Shown here in pieces: positions 1 to 9,386 of a stretch of 64,000 bases of DNA. The stretch comes from an uncultured Bacteroidales bacterium (GTDB taxonomy: Bacteria > Bacteroidota > Bacteroidia > Bacteroidales > UBA932): contig CAJOLJ010000013.1 of the NCBI GenBank assembly GCA_905235445.1, positions 1-64,000 on the forward strand, in the 5' to 3' direction. Position numbers and translations under genes: made by a program. Within the stretch, counting starts at the first letter, position 1. Each line of letters begins with the position of its first letter. The notes beneath the pieces are model-generated. The model made no database searches. It was not told the DNA's origin and saw only the letters and a program-made list of their open reading frames with translations.

Positions 1-144
1 TAATTGTGCAAACCTTTTCTTTACTATTTTACACCTGATTATCAACTTATTTTATGATTTGTTCACATTATTGCGTACAAAATAAAATAAAACTAGGATC
101 CATAATCATTGCCCCATTTCATCTTGCAGGTGCCCCACTCGCCT

Positions 145-705
145 TTACCATTCTATTACCGCATCCTTGAACAGCGGTCCCACCCTGTCCTTCGGGGAAA
201 GGATAGCTTCCTCCTCGGGAATCATCCAGTCGATTCCAAGGGAGGGGTCATTCCACAGGACCGAGGCTTCCGAAGCCTTGCAGTAGTAGTTGTCGCATTT
301 GTACTGGAAGACGGCTTTCTCGCTCAGGACGCTGAACCCATGGGCGAAGCCCCGTGGAATGAACAGCTGCAATTTGTTGTCGGATGAAAGAATGGCCGCG
401 TAATGCTGCCCGAATGTCGGGGACTGGGGCCGTAGGTCCACTGCCACGTCCAGTATCTCCCCTTCCACTACCCTCACAAGTTTTGCCTGGGCATGTTCTC
501 CCCTCTGGTAATGAAGTCCCCGCACCACTCCCCTCGTGGACATGCTCTCGTTGTCCTGGACAAAGCGAGGGAGCGTCCCCTCGCTGAAGTGGGTCTCGAA
601 ATCCCTCAGGGAGTAGGACTCGAAAAAATATCCCCTCTCGTCGGAAAACACCCTGGGACGCACAAGAAGAAGCCCCTGAATGGGAGTCGGAATGAATTCC
701 AGCAT
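145..705 (-). CDS. rfbC: dTDP-4-dehydrorhamnose 3,5-epimerase
   Basis: Cytoplasmic RmlC-family cupin enzyme of 186 residues, the usual family length. It epimerises dTDP-4-keto-6-deoxy-glucose at C3 and C5, the third step of dTDP-L-rhamnose synthesis for surface polysaccharide. Family motifs are visible: the N-terminal DERGYFFESY region, the QDNES motif, the RGLHYQ catalytic histidine segment, and the PRGFAHGF segment. It is the last gene of the minus-strand run rfbD-rfbA-rfbC. The dehydratase rfbB is not in the window, so the set is incomplete here; rfbB may lie beyond the left edge or elsewhere. Confidence 0.95.
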   Translation of the reverse strand: MLEFIPTPIQGLLLVRPRVFSDERGYFFESYSLRDFETHFSEGTLPRFVQDNESMSTRGVVRGLHYQRGEHAQAKLVRVVEGEILDVAVDLRPQSPTFGQHYAAILSSDNKLQLFIPRGFAHGFSVLSEKAVFQYKCDNYYCKASEASVLWNDPSLGIDWMIPEEEAILSPKDRVGPLFKDAVIEW

Positions 706-783
706 GGTAATCTACTATTATCCAATTGTAGTATAACTACTTTTAAATCAATCCTTGAAGGTTGCACTCTACCTGAATTTCCC

Positions 784-1689
784 CTACACAGGGAAATCCC
801 TGATCCCGCTGTCGGCAAGTTCCTTGAGATACTGCCCATAGGGGTTCCTAATCATAGGGGCTGCAAGGGAGCGGAGCTTCTCCGCATCTATCCAGCCCTT
901 GGAGAAGGCTATAGCCTCTGGACAGGCGACCTTGAGGCCCTGCCTTTTCTCGATCACCTCGATATAGGTCGAGGCCTCAGATAGGGAATCATGGGTCCCG
1001 GTATCGAGCCATGCGAAGCCACGACCCAGCGTACACACCCGAAGGTTCCCTTCCGAGAGGTAATGCTGGTTCACGGAGGTAATCTCCAGTTCCCCCCTCG
1101 GGGAAGGACGCAGGTTCTTTGCCACTTCAACCACATCGGACGGGTAGAAATAAAGTCCGGTGACCGCATAGTTGCTCTTGGGGTGGGCGGGCTTCTCCTC
1201 AATGGAAATGCACCTGCCCGTGGAATCGAACTGGGCCACGCCGTATCTGCCGGGGTCCGCGACCCAGTAACCGAACACGGTGGCCAGTCCCTTTGCGGTA
1301 TCCCCCGCGGCCACGGCCGTAAGTTCCCTCAGTCCGTTCCCGTGGAAGATGTTGTCCCCGAGAATGAGGCACACCCCTTCGTCGGGACTGTCGCGGCGGA
1401 TGAAGCCCTCCCCTATTATGAAAGCCTGGGCAATCCCGTCGGGGGAAGGCTGCACTGCGTAGGAAATGTTTATCCCCCAGTCGCTCCCGTCGGAAAGAAG
1501 CCTCCTGAATGCGGGGGTATCCTCCGGGGTTGAGATGACAAGTATATCCCGGATGCCGGAAGCCATCAGAACGGCAAGGGGATAGTAAATCATCGGCTTG
1601 TCGAAAATGGGAAGGAGCTGCTTGCTCACTCCCTTGGTTATGGGATACAGCCTGGTGCCGGTCCCGCCGGCAAGTATTATTCCTTTCAT
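784..1689 (-). CDS. rfbA: Glucose-1-phosphate thymidylyltransferase
   Basis: RmlA, 301 residues, full length. It couples dTTP and glucose-1-phosphate to dTDP-glucose, the entry step of the rhamnose pathway. The nucleotide-binding signature GGTGTRLYP follows the start, with [16 protein letters not shown] after it, and the catalytic-region ILGDNIFHG lies near residue 110. It sits 78 bases upstream of rfbC and 31 bases downstream of rfbD on the same strand, consistent with one transcript. Confidence 0.96.
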   Translation of the reverse strand: MKGIILAGGTGTRLYPITKGVSKQLLPIFDKPMIYYPLAVLMASGIRDILVISTPEDTPAFRRLLSDGSDWGINISYAVQPSPDGIAQAFIIGEGFIRRDSPDEGVCLILGDNIFHGNGLRELTAVAAGDTAKGLATVFGYWVADPGRYGVAQFDSTGRCISIEEKPAHPKSNYAVTGLYFYPSDVVEVAKNLRPSPRGELEITSVNQHYLSEGNLRVCTLGRGFAWLDTGTHDSLSEASTYIEVIEKRQGLKVACPEAIAFSKGWIDAEKLRSLAAPMIRNPYGQYLKELADSGIRDFPV

Positions 1690-1720
1690 GATCCTATGTG
1701 GTTTTGACCTTTGGGCCGCC

Positions 1721-2662
1721 CTAGTCCACTATCCTTTCCATGCAGTCCCGAAGGCTGGTGAGCCAGTGGGGGATGCTCACGGAGAAAGTGTCCTTGACCT
1801 TGGTCTTGTCAAGAAGGGAGAAAAGGGGCCTCTGGGCCTTCGTGGGAAATTCAGAGGAGTGGCAGGGGATGACGGTGCAGGTGCGGGGCATTCGGTTTCT
1901 TTGCCGGTCCCTCTGGGCCGCCAAATCGCAGATGCACGATGCGAAATCATACCACGAGGCCACGCCCTCGTTCGAGAAATTGTATATTCCGCTGTCGCTC
2001 TGGGGGTCTCCCCTCTTTCCGAAAGCGGAAAACTGCCTCTCCGATATCACCTTCACTATGAAAGAGGCCAGGTCATGAGCGTAGGTGGGAGTGCCAATCT
2101 GGTCGCAGACGACTTTGACAGAGGGGCGCTCGGATGTGAGCCTGAGCATGGTCCTCAGGAAATTCTTCCCGAAAGGAGAGTACATCCAGGAAGTGCGGAT
2201 TATCATGAAGGAGCAGCCTGAGGAGATTATATCCTTCTCGGCGTTGGCCTTGGTCATGCCGTAGTAATTTAGCGGCCCCGCTTCGTCGTACTCCCTGTAG
2301 GCCTCGGAACGGGTACCGTCGAAGATGTAGTCCGTGGAAATCTGGATGAGCCTGAGCCCCCGGTCCCTGCATATGCGGGCAAGGCCCAGCACCGCAGTCC
2401 TGTTGAGCAGGTTCGCTTCCACTCTATTGTCCTCGGCCCCGTCCACGTTGGTGTAGGCTGCGCAGTTGATGATAATGTCCACCTGCTCGGAGTCGCACAC
2501 AAGGGAGAGAGCTGCAGGGTCCGTCATGTCCAGGAAAATGGTTTCCTCCCCGGGAAGCTGGAGGACATCGCTGAAGATGTAGCGGTCCTCTCCTCCGTGC
2601 GGGACCACTTCCCTGAGTTCGCGACCCAGCTGGCCTGAGGCTCCTGTAACGAGAATATTCAT
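1721..2662 (-). CDS. rfbD: dTDP-4-dehydrorhamnose reductase
   Basis: RmlD, 313 residues, a short-chain dehydrogenase/reductase that makes dTDP-L-rhamnose with NAD(P)H. The N-terminal Rossmann motif [10 protein letters not shown], the STDYIFDG segment and the catalytic [10 protein letters not shown] (YxxxK) are all present. It is the first gene of the rfbD-rfbA-rfbC run and is transcribed away from the tandem RNase HI gene. The start at [10 protein letters not shown] is natural because the Rossmann strand begins at once. Confidence 0.95.
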   Translation of the reverse strand: MNILVTGASGQLGRELREVVPHGGEDRYIFSDVLQLPGEETIFLDMTDPAALSLVCDSEQVDIIINCAAYTNVDGAEDNRVEANLLNRTAVLGLARICRDRGLRLIQISTDYIFDGTRSEAYREYDEAGPLNYYGMTKANAEKDIISSGCSFMIIRTSWMYSPFGKNFLRTMLRLTSERPSVKVVCDQIGTPTYAHDLASFIVKVISERQFSAFGKRGDPQSDSGIYNFSNEGVASWYDFASCICDLAAQRDRQRNRMPRTCTVIPCHSSEFPTKAQRPLFSLLDKTKVKDTFSVSIPHWLTSLRDCMERIVD

Positions 2663-2713
2663 TTAGTTGTAATTTGAATCAGCATAAGGAGGGTCCATAG
2701 ACCCAATATTTGA

Positions 2714-2721
2714 CAAATTTA
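2714..2721 (-). promoter_or_regulatory. Candidate -7 box for rfbDAC
   Basis: On the minus strand the octamer TAAATTTG matches the Bacteroides -7 consensus TAnnTTTG and lies about 50 bases upstream of the rfbD start. No convincing -33 TTTG is seen at the expected spacing, so this is a tentative call. Confidence 0.35.
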
Positions 2722-2784
2722 GTGAAATTAGTCATAAGTATGGAGGATTTTGAGTATTTTCGCACTTTACATTGACAGACGAAA

Positions 2785-3909
2785 ATGCCTCCCCAGACAA
2801 GTCAACACCCTACTGCGACACCTGCCCGTCCACCGATATTCCTCTATACGGACGGAGCCTCCAGCGGCAATCCCGGTCCCGGGGGCTGGGGCGTGGTCCT
2901 GGTATGCGGCTCTCTTCGCAAGGAGATGAGCGGAGGCTTCCGTCGCACCACCAACAACAGGATGGAGCTTCTGGCCGTCATCATGGGCCTGGAGGCCATA
3001 AAATGGGAAGGGGCCACGGTGGAGGTTTACTCGGACTCCTCCTACGTAGTCGACGCAGTCTCGAAAGGATGGCTCTGGGGTTGGGTCAAGAAGGATTTTG
3101 CCGGAAAGAAAAACCGGGACCTATGGACAAGGTTCATAGACATTTACCGGAAGCACAAAGTTACCTTCCACTGGCTTAAAGGCCACAACGGGCATCCCGA
3201 GAACGAGAGGTGCGACCAGATGGCGGTATACAGCGGACAGGGAGCGATAGAAAGGGGCGAGACCCTCCCAGCCGATGAATATTTCGAGAAGTATTACGAT
3301 ACGGACTCCGTACCGGTAGGGACTGTCCTTCAGAGTGCGCCATCCCCTTCGTCCGCCCAGGGGGAGACGAATGGTTCCTCCGCCCCCAGGAGGGCCATCC
3401 TCTACACAGACGGGGCCGCCAGCGGAAACCCGGGTCCCGGTGGATGGGGTGCGGTACTGGTGATGGGAAGCAAGCGGACCGAGATGAGCGGAGGGTTCCG
3501 TCTCACGACCAACAACCGCATGGAGCTTCTCGCAGTCATTAAAGGTCTCGAGGCCATACCCGCCCAGATATTCCCTGTGGTGGAAGTGTACTCCGACTCT
3601 TCGTATGTCGTGAATGCAGTGGAGAAAGGATGGCTCTGGAACTGGGTGAGGAGCAGCTTCGACAAAAAGAAAAACGCGGACCTCTGGATGAGGTTCGTGC
3701 CCCTTTACAAGGAAAGGAGCGTACGTTTCCACTGGCTCAAGGGCCACAGCGGACATCCCGAGAACGAGAGATGCGATGCACTGGCCGTAGACGCAGGGGC
3801 CGGGGCCACCTCGAGGGGAGAGATCCTGCCCTCGGACGTACCCTTCGAGCAGAGCCTACATAGTGAGGCCACCGCCGAAGAGGGACTTTTCGGGGAGAAC
3901 ACAGACTGA
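2785..3909 (+). CDS. rnhA: Tandem two-domain ribonuclease HI
   Basis: A 374-residue protein with two complete RNase HI domains in one chain, roughly residues 18-157 and 205-345, joined by a Ser/Pro/Gly-rich linker. Ordinary RNase HI is about 150-160 residues with one domain. Each copy has the full catalytic set: YTDG (Asp), NNRMELLAV (Glu), YSDSSYVV (Asp) and NERCD (Asp). The copies are very alike, including the GWLW insert, which points to in-frame duplication. The enzyme cuts RNA in RNA-DNA hybrids (R-loops, primers). It stands alone on the plus strand, divergent from rfbD, 56 bases before pdxA. Catalysis by both domains is inferred from residues only. Confidence 0.93.
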   Translation: MPPQTSQHPTATPARPPIFLYTDGASSGNPGPGGWGVVLVCGSLRKEMSGGFRRTTNNRMELLAVIMGLEAIKWEGATVEVYSDSSYVVDAVSKGWLWGWVKKDFAGKKNRDLWTRFIDIYRKHKVTFHWLKGHNGHPENERCDQMAVYSGQGAIERGETLPADEYFEKYYDTDSVPVGTVLQSAPSPSSAQGETNGSSAPRRAILYTDGAASGNPGPGGWGAVLVMGSKRTEMSGGFRLTTNNRMELLAVIKGLEAIPAQIFPVVEVYSDSSYVVNAVEKGWLWNWVRSSFDKKKNADLWMRFVPLYKERSVRFHWLKGHSGHPENERCDALAVDAGAGATSRGEILPSDVPFEQSLHSEATAEEGLFGENTD

Positions 3910-3965
3910 AGAGATAAATATACTTCACAACAATTTATTGGAATTCAATACAAAGGACATAAGAT

Positions 3966-5054
3966 ATGCAGAACAATAAGACAGTCGTAGGCATCACCCA
4001 GGGCGATGGCAACGGCATAGGATACGAAGTAATAATCAAGGCCCTCTCCGATGCCAGGGTCCTGGACTCTTTCACACCGGTAGTGTACGGTTCCTCCAAA
4101 CTGTGGGGCTACTACCGCAAGCTCCTTCACAACGTGGAGCAGATGGACACTTATGTCATCACATCCCCCAAGGACCTCAAGCCCAAGAAAATAAACATCC
4201 TCAACTGCCTTCCCGACAATGCCTATGTCGAGCCGGGACAGAGCACTCCCGCCTCCACCAAGGGAGCCATCATCTCCCTGGAGAGAGCCGTGGCGGACCT
4301 CAAGGCAGGGCTCATCGATGTCCTTGTGACAGCCCCCATCAACAAGAAGGCGATGAACGAGGGCGGGTTCCAGTTCACGGGTCACACGGAGTACCTCGAG
4401 AAAGAATTCGGAGTCGAAGACGCTGTCATGATTATGGTGAGCGACGCCCTGAAGGTTGCCGTAGTCACAGGGCACATCCCCCTCAAGGACGTCCCTTCCT
4501 CCATCACCAAGGAAAAGATCCTCGGGAAGCTTCGCATCATGAAGGAGTCGCTGGTGAAGGATTTCGGGATAGTGGACCCGAAGATAGCAGTGCTCGGGCT
4601 CAATCCCCACTGCGGGGACGGAGGGCTCCTGGGAACCGAGGAGAAGGAGATAATCCTTCCCGCCGTGGAGGAGGCGGTAAAGGAGGGCATCACCGCATTC
4701 GGGCCCTACTCCCCCGACGGGTTCTTCTCCCTTGGCAACTACAACCGCTTCGATGCCACCCTTGCCATGTACCATGACCAGGGACTGGCTCCCTTCAAGG
4801 CCCTGGCCTTCGAGAGGGGCGTGAACTTCACCGCGGGTCTTCCCGTCGTGAGGACCTCCCCAGACCACGGCACGGCATACGAACTCGCCGGCAGGGACGA
4901 GGCGGATCCACGTTCCATGATGTCGGCGATCTATGCCGCCATCGACATCTTCAAGAGCCGTTCTTCCTACGATGCCCTGATGGAGGGACGCATGATTGTG
5001 GAGCCAAGCAGTGATGACAATCATCCCCGCCCTGGAAGGCCTCAGATAGCATAG
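3966..5054 (+). CDS. pdxA: 4-hydroxythreonine-4-phosphate dehydrogenase
   Basis: PdxA, 362 residues, oxidises 4-phosphohydroxy-L-threonine in the DXP-dependent route to pyridoxal phosphate. The start QNNKTVVGITQGDGNGIGYEV carries the family N-terminus; metal- and substrate-binding segments TGHTEYL, NPHCGDGG, YHDQGLAPFK and SPDHGTAYELAG are present in order. It follows the RNase HI gene and precedes recG on the same strand. PLP is the cofactor of TrpB and the tryptophanase-like lyase found later in the window, although no regulatory link is visible. Confidence 0.96.
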   Translation: MQNNKTVVGITQGDGNGIGYEVIIKALSDARVLDSFTPVVYGSSKLWGYYRKLLHNVEQMDTYVITSPKDLKPKKINILNCLPDNAYVEPGQSTPASTKGAIISLERAVADLKAGLIDVLVTAPINKKAMNEGGFQFTGHTEYLEKEFGVEDAVMIMVSDALKVAVVTGHIPLKDVPSSITKEKILGKLRIMKESLVKDFGIVDPKIAVLGLNPHCGDGGLLGTEEKEIILPAVEEAVKEGITAFGPYSPDGFFSLGNYNRFDATLAMYHDQGLAPFKALAFERGVNFTAGLPVVRTSPDHGTAYELAGRDEADPRSMMSAIYAAIDIFKSRSSYDALMEGRMIVEPSSDDNHPRPGRPQIA

Positions 5055-5113
5055 GGCACCTTCCATAAGACCGGAAATCCCACGCCTTCCCTTTCACCAA
5101 ATGGGAGGGTGTC

Positions 5114-5145
5114 TTTCATTTTTCCCAGCGTTTTGTGTATCTTCG
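5114..5145 (+). promoter_or_regulatory. Candidate promoter of recG
   Basis: TTTC, then 20 bases, then TATCTTCG, close to the Bacteroides primary-sigma consensus TTTG-N19-21-TAnnTTTG. Transcription would begin about 5152, downstream of the longest-ORF start at 5109, which supports the later RecG start at 5187. Confidence 0.55.
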
Positions 5146-5186
5146 CAGAAGGGGGAAGAGCCCCTCTCTCCCCCTCCCCAGCGGCA

Positions 5187-7298
5187 ATGAGAAGCAGAAG
5201 CATACTTTCGGAACCTCTCCAGTACCTGGAGGGAGTGGGCCCCAAGAGGGCTGCACTTCTTTCCAGGGAGCTTGGCGTGGAGAAGATTGAGGACCTTCTG
5301 TATCTATTCCCCCACCGTTACGAGGACCGAAGCACCATCGTACCCATCGCATCCATAAGGGACGAGGGAGTGAACGTGCAGTTCATGGGAAAGGTGAAAA
5401 GCGCCGAGGTGTCTTCTGACAGGAAGAGGCTGACTGTTATTGTGGAAGATGAGAGCGGGAGTATGGAACTGGTGTTTTTCAAGGGCCTTAAGTACACTCT
5501 CGAGAGACTGTCCCCGGGATCTCGTTTCCTCTTTTTCGGAAAGCCTTCCTCCTTCCAGGGCAGAGTGAACTTCGTGCATCCGGAGATAGACGCCCCTCCG
5601 GGCCCCGGACAGAGCATCCCCACGGGGGTCCTCACCGGAGTCTATCCTTCAACCGAGGCCCTCAGAAATGCAGGGGTCACCAACAAGGCCATGATAAAAA
5701 TGGTAGGTGCAGCCATAGGTGTGGGACTTCGTGACGTAGTGGACCCCCTGCCCGAGTACATACTCAAGGAAAGGGGCCTCGTGAACATCCGCACCGCCAT
5801 CTACAACATCCACTTCCCCTCCGACGGCAACGCCCTTTTCAAGGCCACGGGCAGGATGAAGTTCCAGGAACTCTTCCTCCTTCAGCTGAACCTCCTCAAG
5901 CAGAAATACATCCATAGCAGAAACGACAAGGGCTTCGTGATGCACAGCGTAGGGGCTCCCTTCCACGAGTGCTACAAGTCCCTCCCCTATGACCTCACCG
6001 GGGCCCAGAAGCGTGTCATCAAGGAAATCCGGGAGGACATGCAAAGCGGAATCCAGATGAACCGTCTGCTGCAGGGAGATGTAGGAAGCGGAAAGACACT
6101 TGTTGCGGTGCTTTCCTGCCTCATTGCCGTGGGCAACGGCTTCCAGGCCTGCATCATGGCACCTACGGAAGTACTTGCCCGCCAGCACTATGCCAACATC
6201 AGGAAGTACCTTGCCCCAACAAAAGTGAAGGCGGCGATCCTCACCGGCAGTTCCAAGAGCGGCGAAAGAAGGGAAATCGACGAGGGACTTCGCAGCGGGG
6301 AGATATCCATAATTGTGGGAACACATGCCCTGCTGGAGGACAAGGTGGTATTCCGCAGCCTCGGCCTTGCCGTCATAGATGAGCAGCACCGTTTCGGTGT
6401 CGAGCAGAGAAGCCGCCTCTGGTCCAAAAGCCCGGGTGGCATCCCTCCCCACGTACTCGTGATGACGGCAACCCCCATACCCAGAACCCTTGCCATGACC
6501 CTCTACGGGGACCTCGACGTATCGGTCATAGATGAGATGCCTCCTGGCCGGAAGCCCGTCAGAACCATCCAGATAGATGAGAGCAAGCGATATGCCCTCA
6601 ATAAGTTCATCAAAAGTGAGATTGACAGCGGAAGGCAGATATTCGTTGTGTATCCACTTATTTTCGAGAGCGAGAAATCCGACCTGCGCAACCTTGAAAT
6701 CGGTTATGAGAACATGGTGAGGGCGTTCCCATTCCCGCCGTATAAAGTTGTCGCAGTCCATGGGCAGCAACCCCTCGAGGAAAAGAACTTCAACATGGAG
6801 GCTTTTGCGGCCGGAAGGGCTCACATCCTTGTCTCGACAACAGTAATCGAGGTCGGGGTCGATGTTCCCAATGCATCCGTCATGGTGATAGAGAATGCCG
6901 AGAGGTTCGGACTCAGCCAGCTGCACCAGTTAAGAGGCAGGGTTGGACGGGGTTCCGACAAATCTTATTGCATACTCGTCCGTGGTGACAAGGTGGGAGA
7001 GGAAGGCAAAAAGCGCCTGGACCTCCTTTGCAGCACCGAGGACGGGTTCGTCCTCTCCGAGGAGGACATGAAAATGAGAGGCCCCGGGAACATGGAAGGA
7101 ACCCAGCAAAGCGGTCTGCCCGTGGAACTGAACATAGCCTCCCTCACCCATGACGGTCCCCTTCTGACGGATGCCAGGAACTATGCCCAGAAGATACTGG
7201 ACGATGATCCGCAGCTGAAGGAAGAGAAGAACGCCCCTCTGCTTGAGGAACTCTCCCGCCAGAAATACCATAAAGAAGACTTCAGCAAAATAAGCTGA
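5187..7298 (+). CDS. recG: ATP-dependent DNA helicase RecG
   Basis: RecG, 703 residues from the chosen start, remodels stalled replication forks and branched DNA. The N-terminal wedge/OB domain (about residues 1-250) includes LEGVGPKRA. The helicase core follows, with Walker A GDVGSGKT near residue 297, the DEQHRFG box near 398, the TATPIPRTLAMT motif, and the RGRVGRG motif towards the C-terminus. The ORF track opens at 5109, but those 26 extra residues look non-native and overlap a promoter-like element, so the start MRSRSILSEP at 5187 is preferred. Probable partner in R-loop and fork processing of the upstream RNase HI, by general knowledge of the families only. Confidence 0.95.
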   Translation: MRSRSILSEPLQYLEGVGPKRAALLSRELGVEKIEDLLYLFPHRYEDRSTIVPIASIRDEGVNVQFMGKVKSAEVSSDRKRLTVIVEDESGSMELVFFKGLKYTLERLSPGSRFLFFGKPSSFQGRVNFVHPEIDAPPGPGQSIPTGVLTGVYPSTEALRNAGVTNKAMIKMVGAAIGVGLRDVVDPLPEYILKERGLVNIRTAIYNIHFPSDGNALFKATGRMKFQELFLLQLNLLKQKYIHSRNDKGFVMHSVGAPFHECYKSLPYDLTGAQKRVIKEIREDMQSGIQMNRLLQGDVGSGKTLVAVLSCLIAVGNGFQACIMAPTEVLARQHYANIRKYLAPTKVKAAILTGSSKSGERREIDEGLRSGEISIIVGTHALLEDKVVFRSLGLAVIDEQHRFGVEQRSRLWSKSPGGIPPHVLVMTATPIPRTLAMTLYGDLDVSVIDEMPPGRKPVRTIQIDESKRYALNKFIKSEIDSGRQIFVVYPLIFESEKSDLRNLEIGYENMVRAFPFPPYKVVAVHGQQPLEEKNFNMEAFAAGRAHILVSTTVIEVGVDVPNASVMVIENAERFGLSQLHQLRGRVGRGSDKSYCILVRGDKVGEEGKKRLDLLCSTEDGFVLSEEDMKMRGPGNMEGTQQSGLPVELNIASLTHDGPLLTDARNYAQKILDDDPQLKEEKNAPLLEELSRQKYHKEDFSKIS

Positions 7299-7322
7299 CC
7301 CGATCACACCCCCCTTCCCACC

Positions 7323-8024
7323 ATGACCACCGACCGCACAACCCTTCCCCAAATCGTTGAAATCTGCTGCCCTTCCCCGGAAGCGGCCTTTTGCGCATAC
7401 AGGATGGGTGCTGACAGGATAGAGCTTTGCTCGGATCTTGAGAAAGACGGTCTGACCCCCAGCCATGAGGACATCCTAAGCGTCGGGAAAGCGGTTATCA
7501 CAGGGGAAAGGCCCATGCGAATGAATGTCCTCATCCGTCCACGGGAAGGGGACTTCGTCTACAGTGAAGGGGAAAAGAGGGAGATTCTTGAGGACATAGA
7601 ATTCTGTGCCTCCAGCGGTGTAGTGGAGAGTGTTGTCATAGGGGCCCTTACCAGGGAAGGGGACATAGACATCCCATTCTGCAAGGAGGCTCTCTCCCTT
7701 GCAAGAAGCCTTGGACTCGGGGTCACTTTCCACCGGGCAATTGACCATTGCAGGGACATCCTTTCCGCCACCGCCCAGGTCCTTGGTCTCGGGGTGGACA
7801 GGATCCTCTCCTCCGGCGGAAAGCCTACCGCATGGGAAGGCCGGGAAACTCTTCGGGCGATGGTCCGCCTATCCTCCCTTGCAGGTTCAGGGGGCCGCAT
7901 AATGGCGGGCTCCGGCGTCAAGGCATCCAATGTCCTTGAGATTGTGCGTTTCACGGGGGTACGGGAAGTGCACGGTTCCAGGACTGAAATTCTCCCCGCG
8001 ACACAGAGAGTCCCAAGAGCCTGA
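7323..8024 (+). CDS. cutC: CutC family protein
   Basis: A 233-residue TIM-barrel protein of the CutC family, historically linked to copper homeostasis although the biochemical role is uncertain. The family N-terminus VEICCPSPEAAFCAYRMGADRIELCSDL region and the later TFHRAID and ILSSGGKPTAWEG segments are clear. It lies 24 bases after recG on the same strand and is the last gene of this plus-strand run. Cytoplasmic; no signal peptide. Confidence 0.92.
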   Translation: MTTDRTTLPQIVEICCPSPEAAFCAYRMGADRIELCSDLEKDGLTPSHEDILSVGKAVITGERPMRMNVLIRPREGDFVYSEGEKREILEDIEFCASSGVVESVVIGALTREGDIDIPFCKEALSLARSLGLGVTFHRAIDHCRDILSATAQVLGLGVDRILSSGGKPTAWEGRETLRAMVRLSSLAGSGGRIMAGSGVKASNVLEIVRFTGVREVHGSRTEILPATQRVPRA

Positions 8025-8080
8025 CCTTCCCCTGCAGTCCACTCCCACCGGACACTTCCCCTAGCCGCAGAAAAAGGCTC

Positions 8081-9145
8081 TCAGCTCTCCTCGTCAAAGA
8101 AAATGCGGTAGAAAGACTTCCCGCTCTCGGGGTCATAGCCCTTCTCCATCAGGCCCTGTCCACCGTGGACATAGATATGGAAGTTGCGGTCAAGCTTGAT
8201 TACCGACCTATAGGTGCGGGCATGGCGCTTGACAGCGTCGGAATTCAAGTCAAAACTGTCCTGGAGTTCAACTCCCCTCTCCTGCTGCCAGCTCTGGGCA
8301 AACTTCCCGAAGCAGTCCCCTATCATCTCACCTTCTGGCGAGTCGTCCGCCCCGAAAACTTCCCGGGCGAACTCACCCATGTCATAGGACTCCTTCTCAC
8401 GGAAGTACTGCTCCCCCTTCGCGAGGATCGAAGCCTTGTCGCCCTGGTCCAAGCTGAAAGTCTTGGGCAGTTCCTCGGTCACGAACTTCTTTGTCATGTC
8501 CATCACATTCTCGGTATGGAAGTAGGCATCCGCAACGGGTAGTGTCCCCAGGAAATCCACGCTCCAGTACTGGGCCTCGGTACTTCGTGAGGTATTGTCG
8601 ACTATGAGGATCCTGTACCCGTCCCCCTTCTCGCTTTCAAGGATGAGGGCCCCCTTGTCCAGCTTCTTGACATCGATCCCGGTCTTGGCCTGCACGGTAA
8701 TCACCCCTCCTTTGCTCCCTACCTCAAGGAACGTATCCGAGCTCTCCGACTTGAACAGTCCCACCGCCCGGTAGTTGCAATCATTCAGGGAACATCCTTC
8801 CAGGAGGGCCACATACAGTTCCCCACCCTTGATCCTCGGATGGGAGCAGCAGCCATAGAGGTACTTGGCCAGGTCGACGGACCGGGAGTGAAGCGAGGAC
8901 GGGTCCTCGAAAATCCCTCTCACGCACTCATAGACAGTGTTCTGGGCAAGGGATATGTCATGGCTGAAATGGTACCACTGCTCATTCTTGAAGGATGAGA
9001 GGAAGTAGCGAAGAAGGGCGGCCGTAGTGTCAGTGTCCACCCGAAGTGGGGAACTGCTCAGAATCAGGGACTCCTCGGCTGCCTTGTTCCCCACATGGTG
9101 GACTGATACCGGAGCGGCTATCCATGAAGATGAAAGTGTAAGCAT
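8081..9145 (-). CDS. Nucleoid-associated protein, NdpA/YejK (NA37) family
   Basis: A 354-residue protein from the preferred start MLTLSSSWIA at 9145; the ORF track start at 9193 adds 16 residues that do not fit the family. It resembles the 37-kDa nucleoid-associated proteins: the N-terminal VSVHHVGNKAAEESL stretch, LYGCCSHPRIKGGEL, and the C-terminal RTYRSVIKLDRNFHIYVHG segment. Bacteroidota carry this family widely; its role is association with DNA in the nucleoid, with mechanism poorly known. It converges on cutC (56-base gap) and lies downstream of nifJ with terminator hairpins between. Confidence 0.8.
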   Translation of the reverse strand: MLTLSSSWIAAPVSVHHVGNKAAEESLILSSSPLRVDTDTTAALLRYFLSSFKNEQWYHFSHDISLAQNTVYECVRGIFEDPSSLHSRSVDLAKYLYGCCSHPRIKGGELYVALLEGCSLNDCNYRAVGLFKSESSDTFLEVGSKGGVITVQAKTGIDVKKLDKGALILESEKGDGYRILIVDNTSRSTEAQYWSVDFLGTLPVADAYFHTENVMDMTKKFVTEELPKTFSLDQGDKASILAKGEQYFREKESYDMGEFAREVFGADDSPEGEMIGDCFGKFAQSWQQERGVELQDSFDLNSDAVKRHARTYRSVIKLDRNFHIYVHGGQGLMEKGYDPESGKSFYRIFFDEES

Positions 9146-9236
9146 CTTGGTGTTTTTGGCCCGTAAGGGCTGGTATACATTTATTTTATGCACGCGCCTA
9201 TGCGCATCCCAAGCCCCCCTTTGGGGCTAGGCAGTG

Positions 9237-9244
9237 CAAATTTA
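9237..9244 (-). promoter_or_regulatory. Candidate -7 box for the NdpA-like gene
   Basis: TAAATTTG on the minus strand matches TAnnTTTG. It would give a leader of about 85 bases that includes a short AGCCCC/GGGGCT hairpin at about 9210-9229. No clear -33 box. Confidence 0.35.
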
Positions 9245-9287
9245 CTAAAAAAAGACCCTCCGGCACTCCGTTAGGTGCCCCCCCGGG

Positions 9288-9320
9288 CAAAAAGAAAGGG
9301 AAGGGCGGCATTCCCCTTCC
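9288..9320 (-). terminator. Intrinsic terminator after nifJ
   Basis: On the minus strand a GGAAGGG/CCCTTCC stem is followed by CTTTCTTTTTG. A second weaker hairpin (GGCAC/GTGCC, 9262-9279) with a run of seven T follows at 9247-9253. Together they separate nifJ from the NdpA-like gene. Confidence 0.7.
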
Positions 9321-9386
9321 AGGGAAACCGTCCTTCCGTCTCTTGTGGCTACTCCCCTACGGGAGTGAGCCTCCTTTCATGGACCA

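Noticed and set aside
3945-5066. 373-residue minus-strand ORF over pdxA
   Set aside because: Antisense shadow of pdxA; no family content, and pdxA has all its motifs.
5649-6926. 425-residue minus-strand ORF over recG
   Set aside because: Shadow of the RecG helicase core; long only because GC-rich codons rarely give stops in the opposite frame.
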